Part shown: in pieces, positions 13,697-20,917 of the stretch
Layout of the letters: every line of letters starts with the position of its first letter
How positions within the stretch are numbered: the stretch's first letter is position 1
DNA from: DATHTC01 sp050262775
GTDB lineage: Bacteria; Actinomycetota; Thermoleophilia; Gaiellales; Gaiellaceae
Assembly: GCA_050262775.1 (NCBI GenBank)
Contig: JBLNEO010000020.1
Span: forward strand, 1 to 21,499
Direction of reading: 5' to 3'
DNA length: 21,499 bases
Made by a program: the position numbers and the translations under genes
The notes under the pieces: model-generated
The model's input: only the letters and a program-made list of their open reading frames with translations
What the model was told of the DNA's origin: nothing
Database searches by the model: none

Positions 13697-14962
13697 GTGA
13701 GCGACGACCCGACCCTGCCGCGCGACCTGCTCGAGCGCTACGCCGAGGCGATCGTCGGCTCCTGCCTGCACGTCGCCCACGGCGACCTGCTCCTCGTCCG
13801 CGCCGCGCCGGAGCACCGCGAGCTGACGGTCGCGCTCGCCGAGGCCGGCTACCGCCACGGCGCCCGGCACGTCGAGCTGCAGCCGGTCGACGACGCGCTG
13901 TCCGCGGCACGCGTGCGACGGGGCGACGACGGCGCGCTCGGCGGCGTCGCGCCGTGGAGCCCGATGCGTCACCCGGAGCTGCGCGCGCCGACGACCGCCT
14001 CCGTCCGCGTCACCGGGGAGGCGGAGGACGTCTTCGAGGGGCTCCCGCCGGAGCGCGTCGGCGCCGAGCTCGCCGGCATCCGCCGACACGAACGGCCGTG
14101 GCTCCGTGCCGGGATGGAGGGACGCCGCCGCGGCACCGTCGCCGCGTGGCCGACGTCCGCGTGGGCCGCGCGCGTCCACCCCGGCGTCCCCGACGGCGAG
14201 GCGCGGCGGCGGCTCGCGCTCGAGCTGCTCGCCTTCTGCCGGCTCGGGCCCGACGACGAGCCGGACGCCTGGGACGCGCACACGCGCCGCCTCGCCGCCC
14301 GGGGACGCGCGCTCACGGACGCGCGCCTCGTCGGCCTCGAGCTCCGGGGTCCCGGCACGCGGCTCGACCTTCGCCTCGCTCCGGGCGTGCGCTGGCTCGG
14401 CGGGCCGCGCGTGACGACGTTCGGCGCGACCGTGACGCCGAACTTCCCGACGGAGGAGAACTTCACGAGCCCGCTCGCGCCCTCCGTCGAGGGCACGTTC
14501 CGCTGCTCGCGCCCGCTCGTGCTCCGAGGGCGCCTGATCGAGGGGATCTCGGGCGAGCTCCGCCGCGGGCGTCTGGTCCGGCTCGATGCATCCGATCCGG
14601 ACGCGCGCGACTTCCTCGCCGCGCAGCTCGACCTCGACGCGGGCGCGCGGCGCCTCGGCGAGATCGCGCTCGTCGACCGCACCTCGCGCATCGGCCGGAC
14701 CGGCCGCGTCTACCTGAACACCCTCCTGGACGAGAACGCGGCGGCGCACATCGCCTTCGGCGCCGCGTACGCGCAGACGCGGCCGCCCGAGACCGGACGC
14801 GCCGGCCTGAACCGGTCGGCGCGGCACGTCGACGTGATGATCGGGACGGAGGACTTCGAGGCGACGGGCGTCCGCGACGACGGCAGCCGGGTGCCGCTGA
14901 TCGTCGACGGGACCTGGCAGATCGAAGGCGTGCGCGCCGCGGACAACCACCCCTCCGGGTGA
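13697..14962 (+). CDS. M29 family metallo-aminopeptidase, copy 2
   Basis: 421 aa. Same architecture as the preceding gene, with the metal ligands in equivalent places: PTEENF (E253), LGEIAL (E322), NAAAHIAFG (H351) and RHVDVMIGTEDF (H377, D379). All catalytic positions are therefore intact in both copies. Divergence is concentrated in the N-terminal half, where strand and loop residues differ, while blocks such as GRLIEGI-GELR and SRIGRTGRVY-NTLLDENAAAH are nearly identical. This suggests an ancient duplication with altered substrate access, or assembly of a hetero-oligomer. The GTG lies 10 nt after the previous stop with no clear ribosome site. It is the last gene of the nine-gene run; the next gene is 94 bases on. 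Confidence 0.92.
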   Translation: MSDDPTLPRDLLERYAEAIVGSCLHVAHGDLLLVRAAPEHRELTVALAEAGYRHGARHVELQPVDDALSAARVRRGDDGALGGVAPWSPMRHPELRAPTTASVRVTGEAEDVFEGLPPERVGAELAGIRRHERPWLRAGMEGRRRGTVAAWPTSAWAARVHPGVPDGEARRRLALELLAFCRLGPDDEPDAWDAHTRRLAARGRALTDARLVGLELRGPGTRLDLRLAPGVRWLGGPRVTTFGATVTPNFPTEENFTSPLAPSVEGTFRCSRPLVLRGRLIEGISGELRRGRLVRLDASDPDARDFLAAQLDLDAGARRLGEIALVDRTSRIGRTGRVYLNTLLDENAAAHIAFGAAYAQTRPPETGRAGLNRSARHVDVMIGTEDFEATGVRDDGSRVPLIVDGTWQIEGVRAADNHPSG

Positions 14963-15056
14963 TCGCTCCGCCGCCCGCCTACGCCGATCCGGGGATGGCG
15001 GGAAGACGAAACGGGGGATCGTCCCGCGCGACGGCATCCGACGAAGAGGACGACCT

Positions 15057-15458
15057 GTGCAGACCCAGCTGGCCCGGACCACCACCTCGTACGCGACTGC
15101 CCCGGACCCGCTCGGGCCGCCCCTGAGCCCGCCGCTGTCGCCGGTCGCGCCGCTCCCGGCCGCCCCGCCCGCCGTCCCCGCGGGCGCACACGCCGCGCCC
15201 GTCCCTGTCCCCGGGTCCGCCGTGGCGGCCGCGTCTCCGGCGCCCGTCGCGTCGCCGCGACGCCGCGTCGTCGTCCGCCTCACGACGGGCGAGCTGATCG
15301 AGGTCGCCGAGCACGAGGACGAGGCCGCCGCCCGCGCCGAGGCGACGGCCCTCATGCGCTACCTCCGCGACGGCCGCGGGGACTGGCCCTTCCTCGCAGG
15401 CCGCTTCGTCCGTCCCGAGACGATCGTCTCGATCGACGTCGACGACGCCCCGGCCTAG
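15057..15458 (+). CDS. Small protein with Pro/Ala-rich N-terminus and a conserved-looking C-terminal domain
   Basis: 133 aa, not recognised. Residues 1-66 are low-complexity Pro/Ala/Val (SPPLSPVAPLPAAPPAVPAG) and probably disordered. Residues 68-133 look like a small folded alpha/beta unit: VVVRLTTGELIEVAEHEDE, a helix AAARAEATALMRYLRDG, then GDWPFLAGRFVRPETIVSID. The strand-helix-strand order, the WPF-RFVRPE-IVSIDV ending and normal codon use argue that it is a real gene. There is no signal peptide or membrane helix. The GTG at 15057 has AGAGGA 9 bases upstream. It converges on the patatin gene and the two stop codons overlap. A role in binding or regulation is possible, but nothing specific can be said. 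Confidence 0.7.
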   Translation: MQTQLARTTTSYATAPDPLGPPLSPPLSPVAPLPAAPPAVPAGAHAAPVPVPGSAVAAASPAPVASPRRRVVVRLTTGELIEVAEHEDEAAARAEATALMRYLRDGRGDWPFLAGRFVRPETIVSIDVDDAPA

Positions 15459-16504
15459 GCGCTCACCTTCCCCATCTCGGCCAGCACGGCGTGCCGCCGC
15501 CTGTGCGCGCGTCCCTGGCGAAACTCCTCGACGTAGGCGTCGAAGTCCCAGGCGGCCAGGAAGTCCTGCGTCGCCTTCCGTCCCGACTCGTAGAGCGCGC
15601 GCCGCCGCTCGGGCGACAGGTCGAACTCCGTCGTGCCCACGCCGAGCGTCGGGATGGGAATCGTCCGCGCGAAGTCCGCCTGCTCCACGTAGAGGCGGTC
15701 GTGCGCGGCCATCATCGTCTGCGCCATCGCCTTCAGGTAGTCGATCAGGGCCCCCACGCCCCGCTCCTTCCTCGGCGGCTCGATCCGCTTGCCGAGGTGC
15801 TCGCGCGGCTTCGGCTCGACGAGCAGCATCCCGAACGTCGGCCAGTCCGGCGGCTCGCCGTCCGCCACGTCGAAGAGCCAGACCGGGTAGTTCGAGAGCA
15901 TCCCGCCGTCGACGATCACGTGCTCCTCGTTCGTCTCCGGGTTCACGTGGCGAACCGGCTCGAAGAAGATCGGGATCGACATCGACATCCGCACCGCGTA
16001 CGCGACCTCGAGCTCGTCCGGCTCGATCCCGAGCATGCCGGCGTCCTGCGGGAGGATCAGCAGCTTCCGGTTCGTCACGTCGGACGCGATCACCTGCAAC
16101 CGGTAGCGGTACCGCGGATTGGGCTCGTCGCGGTCGCGGACGAGGTCGCCGAACGTCCGGACGTCCTGACGGGCGAGCATGTCGCGCATCCACTCGTAGA
16201 AGCGCGTCCCCTCGTAGATCCCGAGGTCGAGGAGCACGCTCGTCGTCCGCTCGATCAGCGGAATCTTGTCCTCCCAGCCCTTGTCCTCGAACTGCCGGTA
16301 GTCGAGGTCCATCACGATCCGCTCGAGCTCCTCCGGCGGGAAGTCCGCGGCGATGAAGGCGGCCGTGATCGCGCCGGCGCTCGTGCCCGCGACGTTCGCC
16401 GCCGTGTAGCCCGCCTCGCGGAACGCGACGTATGCGCCGGCGAGGCCGACGCCCTTGACCCCGCCGCCCTCGAGCACGAGGTCGGCGAGCTTCGGATCAG
16501 GCAT
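15455..16504 (-). CDS. Patatin-like phospholipase
   Basis: 349 aa. The Ser-Asp dyad of patatins is complete: oxyanion loop EGGGVKGVG (12-20), nucleophile elbow GTSAG with S42, and DGG with D199 in VIVDGGMLSNYP. The central block MSMSIPIFFEPV (173-184) is also typical. The enzyme should cleave acyl chains from phospholipids or other lipids. No signal peptide is present, so it acts in the cytoplasm or on the inner membrane face. The C-terminal 100 residues are charged and include an ALIDYLKAMAQTMMAAHDR helix. The ATG is preceded by GAGAGGGGG. It lies 76 bases downstream of the MMPL gene on the same strand and may be co-transcribed, linking lipid hydrolysis with lipid export; that link is inference. 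Confidence 0.92.
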   Translation of the reverse strand: MPDPKLADLVLEGGGVKGVGLAGAYVAFREAGYTAANVAGTSAGAITAAFIAADFPPEELERIVMDLDYRQFEDKGWEDKIPLIERTTSVLLDLGIYEGTRFYEWMRDMLARQDVRTFGDLVRDRDEPNPRYRYRLQVIASDVTNRKLLILPQDAGMLGIEPDELEVAYAVRMSMSIPIFFEPVRHVNPETNEEHVIVDGGMLSNYPVWLFDVADGEPPDWPTFGMLLVEPKPREHLGKRIEPPRKERGVGALIDYLKAMAQTMMAAHDRLYVEQADFARTIPIPTLGVGTTEFDLSPERRRALYESGRKATQDFLAAWDFDAYVEEFRQGRAHRRRHAVLAEMGKVSA

Positions 16505-16580
16505 GCGACACCCCCTCTCAGGGCGCCGCCGCAGAGGGCGCCGATTGACCCGTCCAGCGTGCGACGCGGCGATCCCCCTG

Positions 16581-18620
16581 TCAAGCGCCGGCGCGCTCGA
16601 GCTCGACGCGCGGCAGCCACGCGAGCCAGCGCGGCAGGTACCAGTTCCAGCGCCCGAGGAGGCGCATCGACGCCGGCACGAGCACGGAACGGACGACCGT
16701 CGCGTCGAGGAGGAGCGCCACCGCGACGCCGAAGCCGATCTGCTGGAACATCACGAGGTCGCCGAGCGCGAAGCCGACGAAGACGACGACGATGATCAGC
16801 GCGGCGCCCGTGATGATCCGTCCCGTCGTGGCGAGGCCGAACGCGACGGCGCCCGCGTTGTCGCCGGTCTCGAGGTAGCGCTCGCGGATCCTGCTGAGCA
16901 GGAAGACGTGGTAGTCCATCGAGAGCCCGAAGAGGATCGCGAACAGCAGCAACGGCACCCACACCTCGATCGTCTCGACGTGGTCGAGGCCGAGCAGCTC
17001 GTTGCCGACCCCGTCCTGGAACACGAGCACCAGCAGGCCGTACGCGGCGCCGACCGACAGCAGGTTCAGCAGGATCGCCTTCGCCGGGACGACGACCGAG
17101 CGGAACGCGAGCAGCAGCAGCACGAAGCTGAGGCCGAGCACGAACGCGAACACCCACGGGCGCGCCTCGTCGTTCAGCGCCACGTAGTCCACGTGGTTCG
17201 CCGTCTCGCCGCCGACGAGGACGGTCGTGCCGGGCGGGAAGCGGGCCGCCGGCACCGTCCGCGCGCGGAGCCGCTCGACCGCGGCCACGGCGGCGTCGCC
17301 GGTCGGGTCGCCCACGACCGGCACCTCCAGCAGCGTCACGTCGCCCGACCGCCGGAGCGTCGCCTCGGGGAGCCGCGCGCGCAGACGCGCCAGCGCCTGC
17401 GGCGCCCGTCCCTCGACGAGGATGCGCGCGGGGCTCTCGCGGCCGATCGAGAACGTCCGGTCGAGCAGCTCGTAGCCCTGCTTGGCCGGCGTCGAGTCCG
17501 GCAGCGTCGAGACGCCGCTCGACCCCGTGCGCAGTCCGAGCACGGGGAGCGCGCACGCGAGCAGCAGGCCCGCGGACAGGACGAGCGAGACGACGGGCCG
17601 CCGCATGACGGCGCGCGCGACGGCCGCCCAGACCCGCCCCTCCGTCTCGCCGCTCCCGCCGCCGACGGGGAGCCGGCCGCGGTTCACGCCGTCGCCGAGC
17701 AGCCCGAGCAGCGCTGGGAGCAGCGTCAGCGCGGCGGCGACCGAGACGACCGCGACGATCGAGGCGCCGGCGCCGAGGCTCCGCAGCACCGAGTCCGGCG
17801 GGAAGAGCATCGACGAGAGCGCCACGGCGACGGCGGTCCCGCTGAAGGCGACCGCGCGCGCCGCCGTCGCGCCGGCCAGCTCGATCGCCTCGTCCTGCGT
17901 CCGGCCCCGTGCTCGCTCCTCGCGGTACCGGGAGACCACGAACAGCGCGTAGTCGATTCCGAGCGCGAGCCCCATCCCCGAGACGATGTTCGTGACGAAG
18001 ATCGAGAGCGTCGCGGCCTGCCCCACGAGCGTCACGACGCCGAGCGACACGAGGATCGCCACGCCGGCGAGCGCGAGCGGCACGAGCGCGGCGACGACCG
18101 TGCCGAACACGAGCACCAGGATGACGAGCGCCGCCACGACGCCGAAGACCTCCCCGCGCCGCAGGTCGCTCTGCGACACCTCGTGGAAGTCGCGGTCGAT
18201 GATCGCGCCGCCGTAGAGCTCGGCGTCGAGCCGATCCGTCACCGGCAGGAGCTCCTCGACGGACGTCGAGCCGAGGCGGAACGGGACGAGCGCGCCTCGC
18301 CGATCCGGCCGCACGACGACCTCGTCCGCGACGGGCGCGGCACCCGCGGCCCGCAGCGCGCGAACCGCCCCGCCGACGTCGTCACCGCGGAGCACGAGGA
18401 GCTCGACGTCGTCCCGCACCACGTCCGGGAACCGCCGCTCCAGCAGCTCGCGTGCTCGCTGCGACTCCGTCTGCGCCGACTGCGGGACGCGCGCCTCCGT
18501 GTCGAGCACGTCGAAGAGCTCGAACGCGACGGCCGCGGCCGCGACGACGACGAGCACGCCCCACGCCCCGAGGACGCGCCGGGGGTGCCTGCTAGAGTGC
18601 TTAACGATGTTGACGATCAA
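16581..18620 (-). CDS. MMPL/RND-family membrane transporter
   Basis: 679 aa from the chosen start. The protein is built as two similar halves. Each has one leading helix, a roughly 130-residue extracellular domain and a five-helix bundle, giving about 12 transmembrane segments. The signature Asp-Tyr pairs occur in GIDYALFVVSRYREE (first half) and SMDYHVFLLSRIRERY (second half); in MmpL3 such pairs form the proton relay. MMPL proteins export lipids, siderophores or drugs. Start choice is difficult. The coding frame is open upstream past 18740, but a TTG at 18620 gives a short basic lead (VKHSSRHPRR) before TM1 (about 20-37) as in homologues. There is no ribosome site, and the start would overlap the divergent MarR gene by 14 bases. 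Confidence 0.88.
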   Translation of the reverse strand: MIVNIVKHSSRHPRRVLGAWGVLVVVAAAAVAFELFDVLDTEARVPQSAQTESQRARELLERRFPDVVRDDVELLVLRGDDVGGAVRALRAAGAAPVADEVVVRPDRRGALVPFRLGSTSVEELLPVTDRLDAELYGGAIIDRDFHEVSQSDLRRGEVFGVVAALVILVLVFGTVVAALVPLALAGVAILVSLGVVTLVGQAATLSIFVTNIVSGMGLALGIDYALFVVSRYREERARGRTQDEAIELAGATAARAVAFSGTAVAVALSSMLFPPDSVLRSLGAGASIVAVVSVAAALTLLPALLGLLGDGVNRGRLPVGGGSGETEGRVWAAVARAVMRRPVVSLVLSAGLLLACALPVLGLRTGSSGVSTLPDSTPAKQGYELLDRTFSIGRESPARILVEGRAPQALARLRARLPEATLRRSGDVTLLEVPVVGDPTGDAAVAAVERLRARTVPAARFPPGTTVLVGGETANHVDYVALNDEARPWVFAFVLGLSFVLLLLAFRSVVVPAKAILLNLLSVGAAYGLLVLVFQDGVGNELLGLDHVETIEVWVPLLLFAILFGLSMDYHVFLLSRIRERYLETGDNAGAVAFGLATTGRIITGAALIIVVVFVGFALGDLVMFQQIGFGVAVALLLDATVVRSVLVPASMRLLGRWNWYLPRWLAWLPRVELERAGA
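18593..18598 (+). promoter_or_regulatory. Candidate -10 box for a leaderless MarR transcript
   Basis: TAGAGT fits the TANNNT actinobacterial -10 consensus and ends 8 bases before the ATG at 18607. Transcription would then begin at or next to the start codon. This agrees with the absence of a ribosome site. No -35 is evident. Confidence 0.4.
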
Positions 18621-18629
18621 CGAGGTTGA
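18601..18629. promoter_or_regulatory. Array of four alternating half-sites at the MarR/MMPL divergence (candidate operator)
   Basis: Four 5-bp half-sites start exactly every 8 bases. They are TTAAC at 18601, GTTGA at 18609, TCAAC at 18617 and GTTGA at 18625. Orientations alternate, so each neighbouring pair is an inverted repeat with a 3-bp spacer. Three are perfect and the first differs by one base. The array covers the MarR ATG and the proposed MMPL TTG. MarR dimers bind short inverted repeats, so autoregulation together with control of the pump is the natural reading. Confidence 0.6.
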
Positions 18630-19041
18630 CGTTGCCGGTCGGCTGAGGCCCGTCCTGCTCAAGCTTGCCCGTGAGCTCCGCCGCGAGGTCGCAGATCTCG
18701 GCGTCAGCGGCGGGCAGGCCTCGCTGCTCTCGGCGATCAAGCTCCAGCCCGGGGTCTCGGCCGCCGAGCTGGCGGCCCAGGAGCGGATGAGCGCCGCCGG
18801 GATGTCCGGTCACATCGACCGGCTGCAGGCGCTCGGGCTCGTGCGACGCGACCCCGATCCGGGGGACCGTCGCCGCCACGTCCTCGCACTGACGGCCGAG
18901 GGCGAGACCGTGCTCCGCCGGGTGCGGTCGCGGCGGACCGCGTGGCTCGCGACGCGCCTGCAGGCGCTGCCGCCCGAGGAGCTCGCCGCCGTCGACGCCG
19001 CACTCGACCCGCTGGCGCGCCTGCTCGAGGTGGACGCGTGA
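18607..19041 (+). CDS. MarR-family transcriptional regulator
   Basis: 144 aa, normal MarR length. Order of elements: a dimerisation helix (about 8-28, GRLRPVLLKLARELRREVAD), then the winged helix-turn-helix (about 33-95). The recognition region is AAELAAQERMSAAGMSGHIDRLQALGLV and the wing RDPDPGDRRRHVLALTAEG carries the conserved D-x-RR. A C-terminal dimer helix follows (about 100-144). It should be a homodimeric repressor released by a small ligand, acting on the adjacent half-site array. The ATG at 18607 is chosen because the next in-frame start candidates would remove the first dimer helix. The stop overlaps the MFS start by 4 nt, so regulator and exporter are translationally coupled, a usual design for efflux-pump control. 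Confidence 0.93.
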   Translation: MLTINEVDVAGRLRPVLLKLARELRREVADLGVSGGQASLLSAIKLQPGVSAAELAAQERMSAAGMSGHIDRLQALGLVRRDPDPGDRRRHVLALTAEGETVLRRVRSRRTAWLATRLQALPPEELAAVDAALDPLARLLEVDA

Positions 19042-20273
19042 CGGCAGCGCTCGTCCGCCTCAACGACCGCACCTTCGCGAGCCTCCGCAAGCACCGGAAC
19101 TACCGGCTGTTCTTCGGCGGGCAGATCGTGTCGCTCGCCGGGACGTGGATGCAGAACGTCGCGCTCGCCTGGTACGTGGTGACGCTGACGAACTCCGCCG
19201 TCGCCGTCGGCTTCCTCGCCTTCTGCCGCTTCGTCCCCTTCACGGTCTTCGGCCTCTACGCCGGCGTGCTCGCGGACCGGCTCGACAACCGACGCCTCGT
19301 GATGGCGACGCAGGTCGGGCAGATGGTCGTCTCGGTCGCGCTCGCCGCGCTCGCCCTCTCCGGCTCCGAGAATCTCGCGCTCGTGTACGCGCTCGCGCTC
19401 GCCGGCGGCGTCGGCCTCGTCTTCGACGGGCCGGGGCGGCACGCGCTGACGTACCAGATGGTCGGCCGCGACGAGCTCCCGAACGCGATCGCGCTCAACT
19501 CGTCGCTCTTCAACGCCGCCCGGGTCGTCGGCCCCGCGATCGCCGGCGCCTTGATCGCGGCCGCCGGCGTCGGCGTCTGCTTCGCGATCAACGCCGTCAG
19601 CTTCCTCGCCGTCCTGACCGGGCTCGTGCTCATGCGCAAGGAGGAGCTCTACCCGCTCGACCGCGGCGTGCCGCCCACGTTCCTGAAGGGCGTACGCGAG
19701 CTGTTCGCGTATGTCCGCCGGACGCCCGCCGTCAAGGCCGTGCTCGCGACGGTCGCCGTCGTCTCGACCGTCGGCTTCAACTTCCACGTGATCCTGCCGC
19801 TGCTCGCCTCCGAGACGCTCCACGCCGGGCCGGGCGTCTTCGGCCTGCTCTCGGCCGCGTTCGGCGGAGGCGCGCTCGTCGGCGCGCTCCTCTCGGCGAG
19901 CCTCGGGCGCGCGAGCTGGAAGGCGCTCCTCGCGGGGACGAGCGGATTCTCGGTCGCCCTGCTCCTGCTCGCCCCGGTGAGCCACGCGGCCCCGGCGGCG
20001 GCGCTGCTCTTCGCCACCGGCGTGGCCTTCACGCTCTGGACGGCGAACTCGAACTCGATCCTCCAGCTCGCGGCGCCCGACCACCTCCGGGGCCGCGTCG
20101 TCTCGCTGTTCCTCTTCGCCTTCGCGGGGCTCGCGCCGATCGGCGGGCTGCTCGCGGGGTGGCTCGTCGACGTCGGCGGCACGGAGCTCGCGTTCGCCGT
20201 CTCGGGTGTCGTCGGGCTCGCGATGACGGCGTACGCGCTCGCGCAGCGCCCGTTCGGCGCATACTCCACCTGA
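19038..20273 (+). CDS. MFS transporter (EntS/DHA3-like exporter)
   Basis: 411 aa with about 12 hydrophobic helices in two halves, joined by a cytoplasmic loop near residues 195-225 (MRKEELYPLDRG and following). The N-terminus FASLRKHRNYRLFFGGQIVSLAGTWMQNVALAWYV is typical of the MFS_3/EntS group. MFS motif A appears as GVLADRLDNRRLVM. Other group marks are FDGPGRHAL, NAIALNSSLFNAARVVGPAIAGALI and LRGRVVSLFLFAFAGLAPIG. Members export siderophores, macrolides or other small molecules by proton exchange. The GTG start overlaps the MarR stop (GTGA), so the MarR ligand is probably also the transported compound or related to it. The stop shares a base with the next ATG. The substrate is unknown. 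Confidence 0.92.
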   Translation: MTAALVRLNDRTFASLRKHRNYRLFFGGQIVSLAGTWMQNVALAWYVVTLTNSAVAVGFLAFCRFVPFTVFGLYAGVLADRLDNRRLVMATQVGQMVVSVALAALALSGSENLALVYALALAGGVGLVFDGPGRHALTYQMVGRDELPNAIALNSSLFNAARVVGPAIAGALIAAAGVGVCFAINAVSFLAVLTGLVLMRKEELYPLDRGVPPTFLKGVRELFAYVRRTPAVKAVLATVAVVSTVGFNFHVILPLLASETLHAGPGVFGLLSAAFGGGALVGALLSASLGRASWKALLAGTSGFSVALLLLAPVSHAAPAAALLFATGVAFTLWTANSNSILQLAAPDHLRGRVVSLFLFAFAGLAPIGGLLAGWLVDVGGTELAFAVSGVVGLAMTAYALAQRPFGAYST

Positions 20274-20917
20274 TGGACGTCGATCCACGCCCGCGCCTGC
20301 GCGGAAAGCTGCACCTCTGGGCCTTCCCCGCCGCCGTCGTGCTCGCCGTCATGCTGATCTGGTCGGCGCCGCCAGGCGTGCCGACGCTCGCGGCGGCCGT
20401 GTTCGGCGCGTGCGTCGCCCTGATGCTCGGGACGAGCGCGCTCTACCACCGCGTGCTCTGGGCGCCGAAGGCGCGGCGCCTGATGCGGCGCGCCGACCAC
20501 GCGGCGATCTACCTCCTGATCGCGGGGACGTACACGCCGTACGGGCTGCTCGTCCTGGACGGCACCTGGCGCTGGACGGTGCTCGCCGTCGTGTGGACGG
20601 GTGCCGCCCTCGCAATCGTGCAGAAGCTCGTGTGGGTGGACGCCCCGACGTGGATCGCCGCTGCGCTCGGCCTCGCCCTCGGGTGGGTCGGCGTCGTCGC
20701 CGTTCCGCAGATCTGGCGCGAGACCGGCGCGCTCGGGACGCTCCTCCTCGCGGCCGGCGGCGCGCTGTACACCGTCGGCGCCGTCGTCTACGCGCGCCGG
20801 CGCCCCGACCCGGTGCCGCACGTCTTCGGTTACCACGAGCTGTTCCACGCGCTCGTGATCGGCGCGGCGCTGTGCCAGTACGCGGCGATCGGGTTCTTCG
20901 TGCTGCCCGAGGGGTGA
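20273..20917 (+). CDS. Haemolysin III / PAQR-family membrane protein
   Basis: 214 aa with seven predicted hydrophobic helices, the size of bacterial YqfA/haemolysin III proteins. The zinc-site motifs shared with adiponectin receptors are complete: S55-x3-H59 (SALYH), D75 in RRADHAAIY, and H188-x3-H192 (YHELFH). In eukaryotic relatives this site belongs to a ceramidase-like hydrolase; in bacteria a role in membrane lipid homeostasis has been proposed, and the haemolysin name is historical. The ATG overlaps the MFS stop by one base (TGATG). The next gene overlaps by 4 nt. Its place in a MarR-controlled unit with an exporter suggests a response to membrane-active compounds, which is inference. 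Confidence 0.92.
   Translation: MDVDPRPRLRGKLHLWAFPAAVVLAVMLIWSAPPGVPTLAAAVFGACVALMLGTSALYHRVLWAPKARRLMRRADHAAIYLLIAGTYTPYGLLVLDGTWRWTVLAVVWTGAALAIVQKLVWVDAPTWIAAALGLALGWVGVVAVPQIWRETGALGTLLLAAGGALYTVGAVVYARRRPDPVPHVFGYHELFHALVIGAALCQYAAIGFFVLPEG

Noticed and set aside
14982..15000. Hairpin after the second aminopeptidase gene as a terminator
   Set aside because: The arms pair only with a bulged base and leave a very short loop, and no T-run follows. Such imperfect repeats are common by chance at this GC content.
16522..16542. Two GGCGCC sites between the patatin and MMPL genes
   Set aside because: GGCGCC is self-complementary and frequent in GC-rich DNA. The repeat is too short to support a regulatory or terminator call.
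16455..18629. A 724-codon open frame on the plus strand opposite the MMPL gene
   Set aside because: The product is a low-complexity Arg/Glu/Asp/His sequence. The minus strand gives a complete two-half MMPL transporter with its Asp-Tyr motifs.
18621..18740. An upstream extension of the MMPL gene to 18740
   Set aside because: It would run 120 further bases over the MarR gene and add a Ser/Arg-rich stretch unlike MMPL N-termini. The frame is open there because of base composition.
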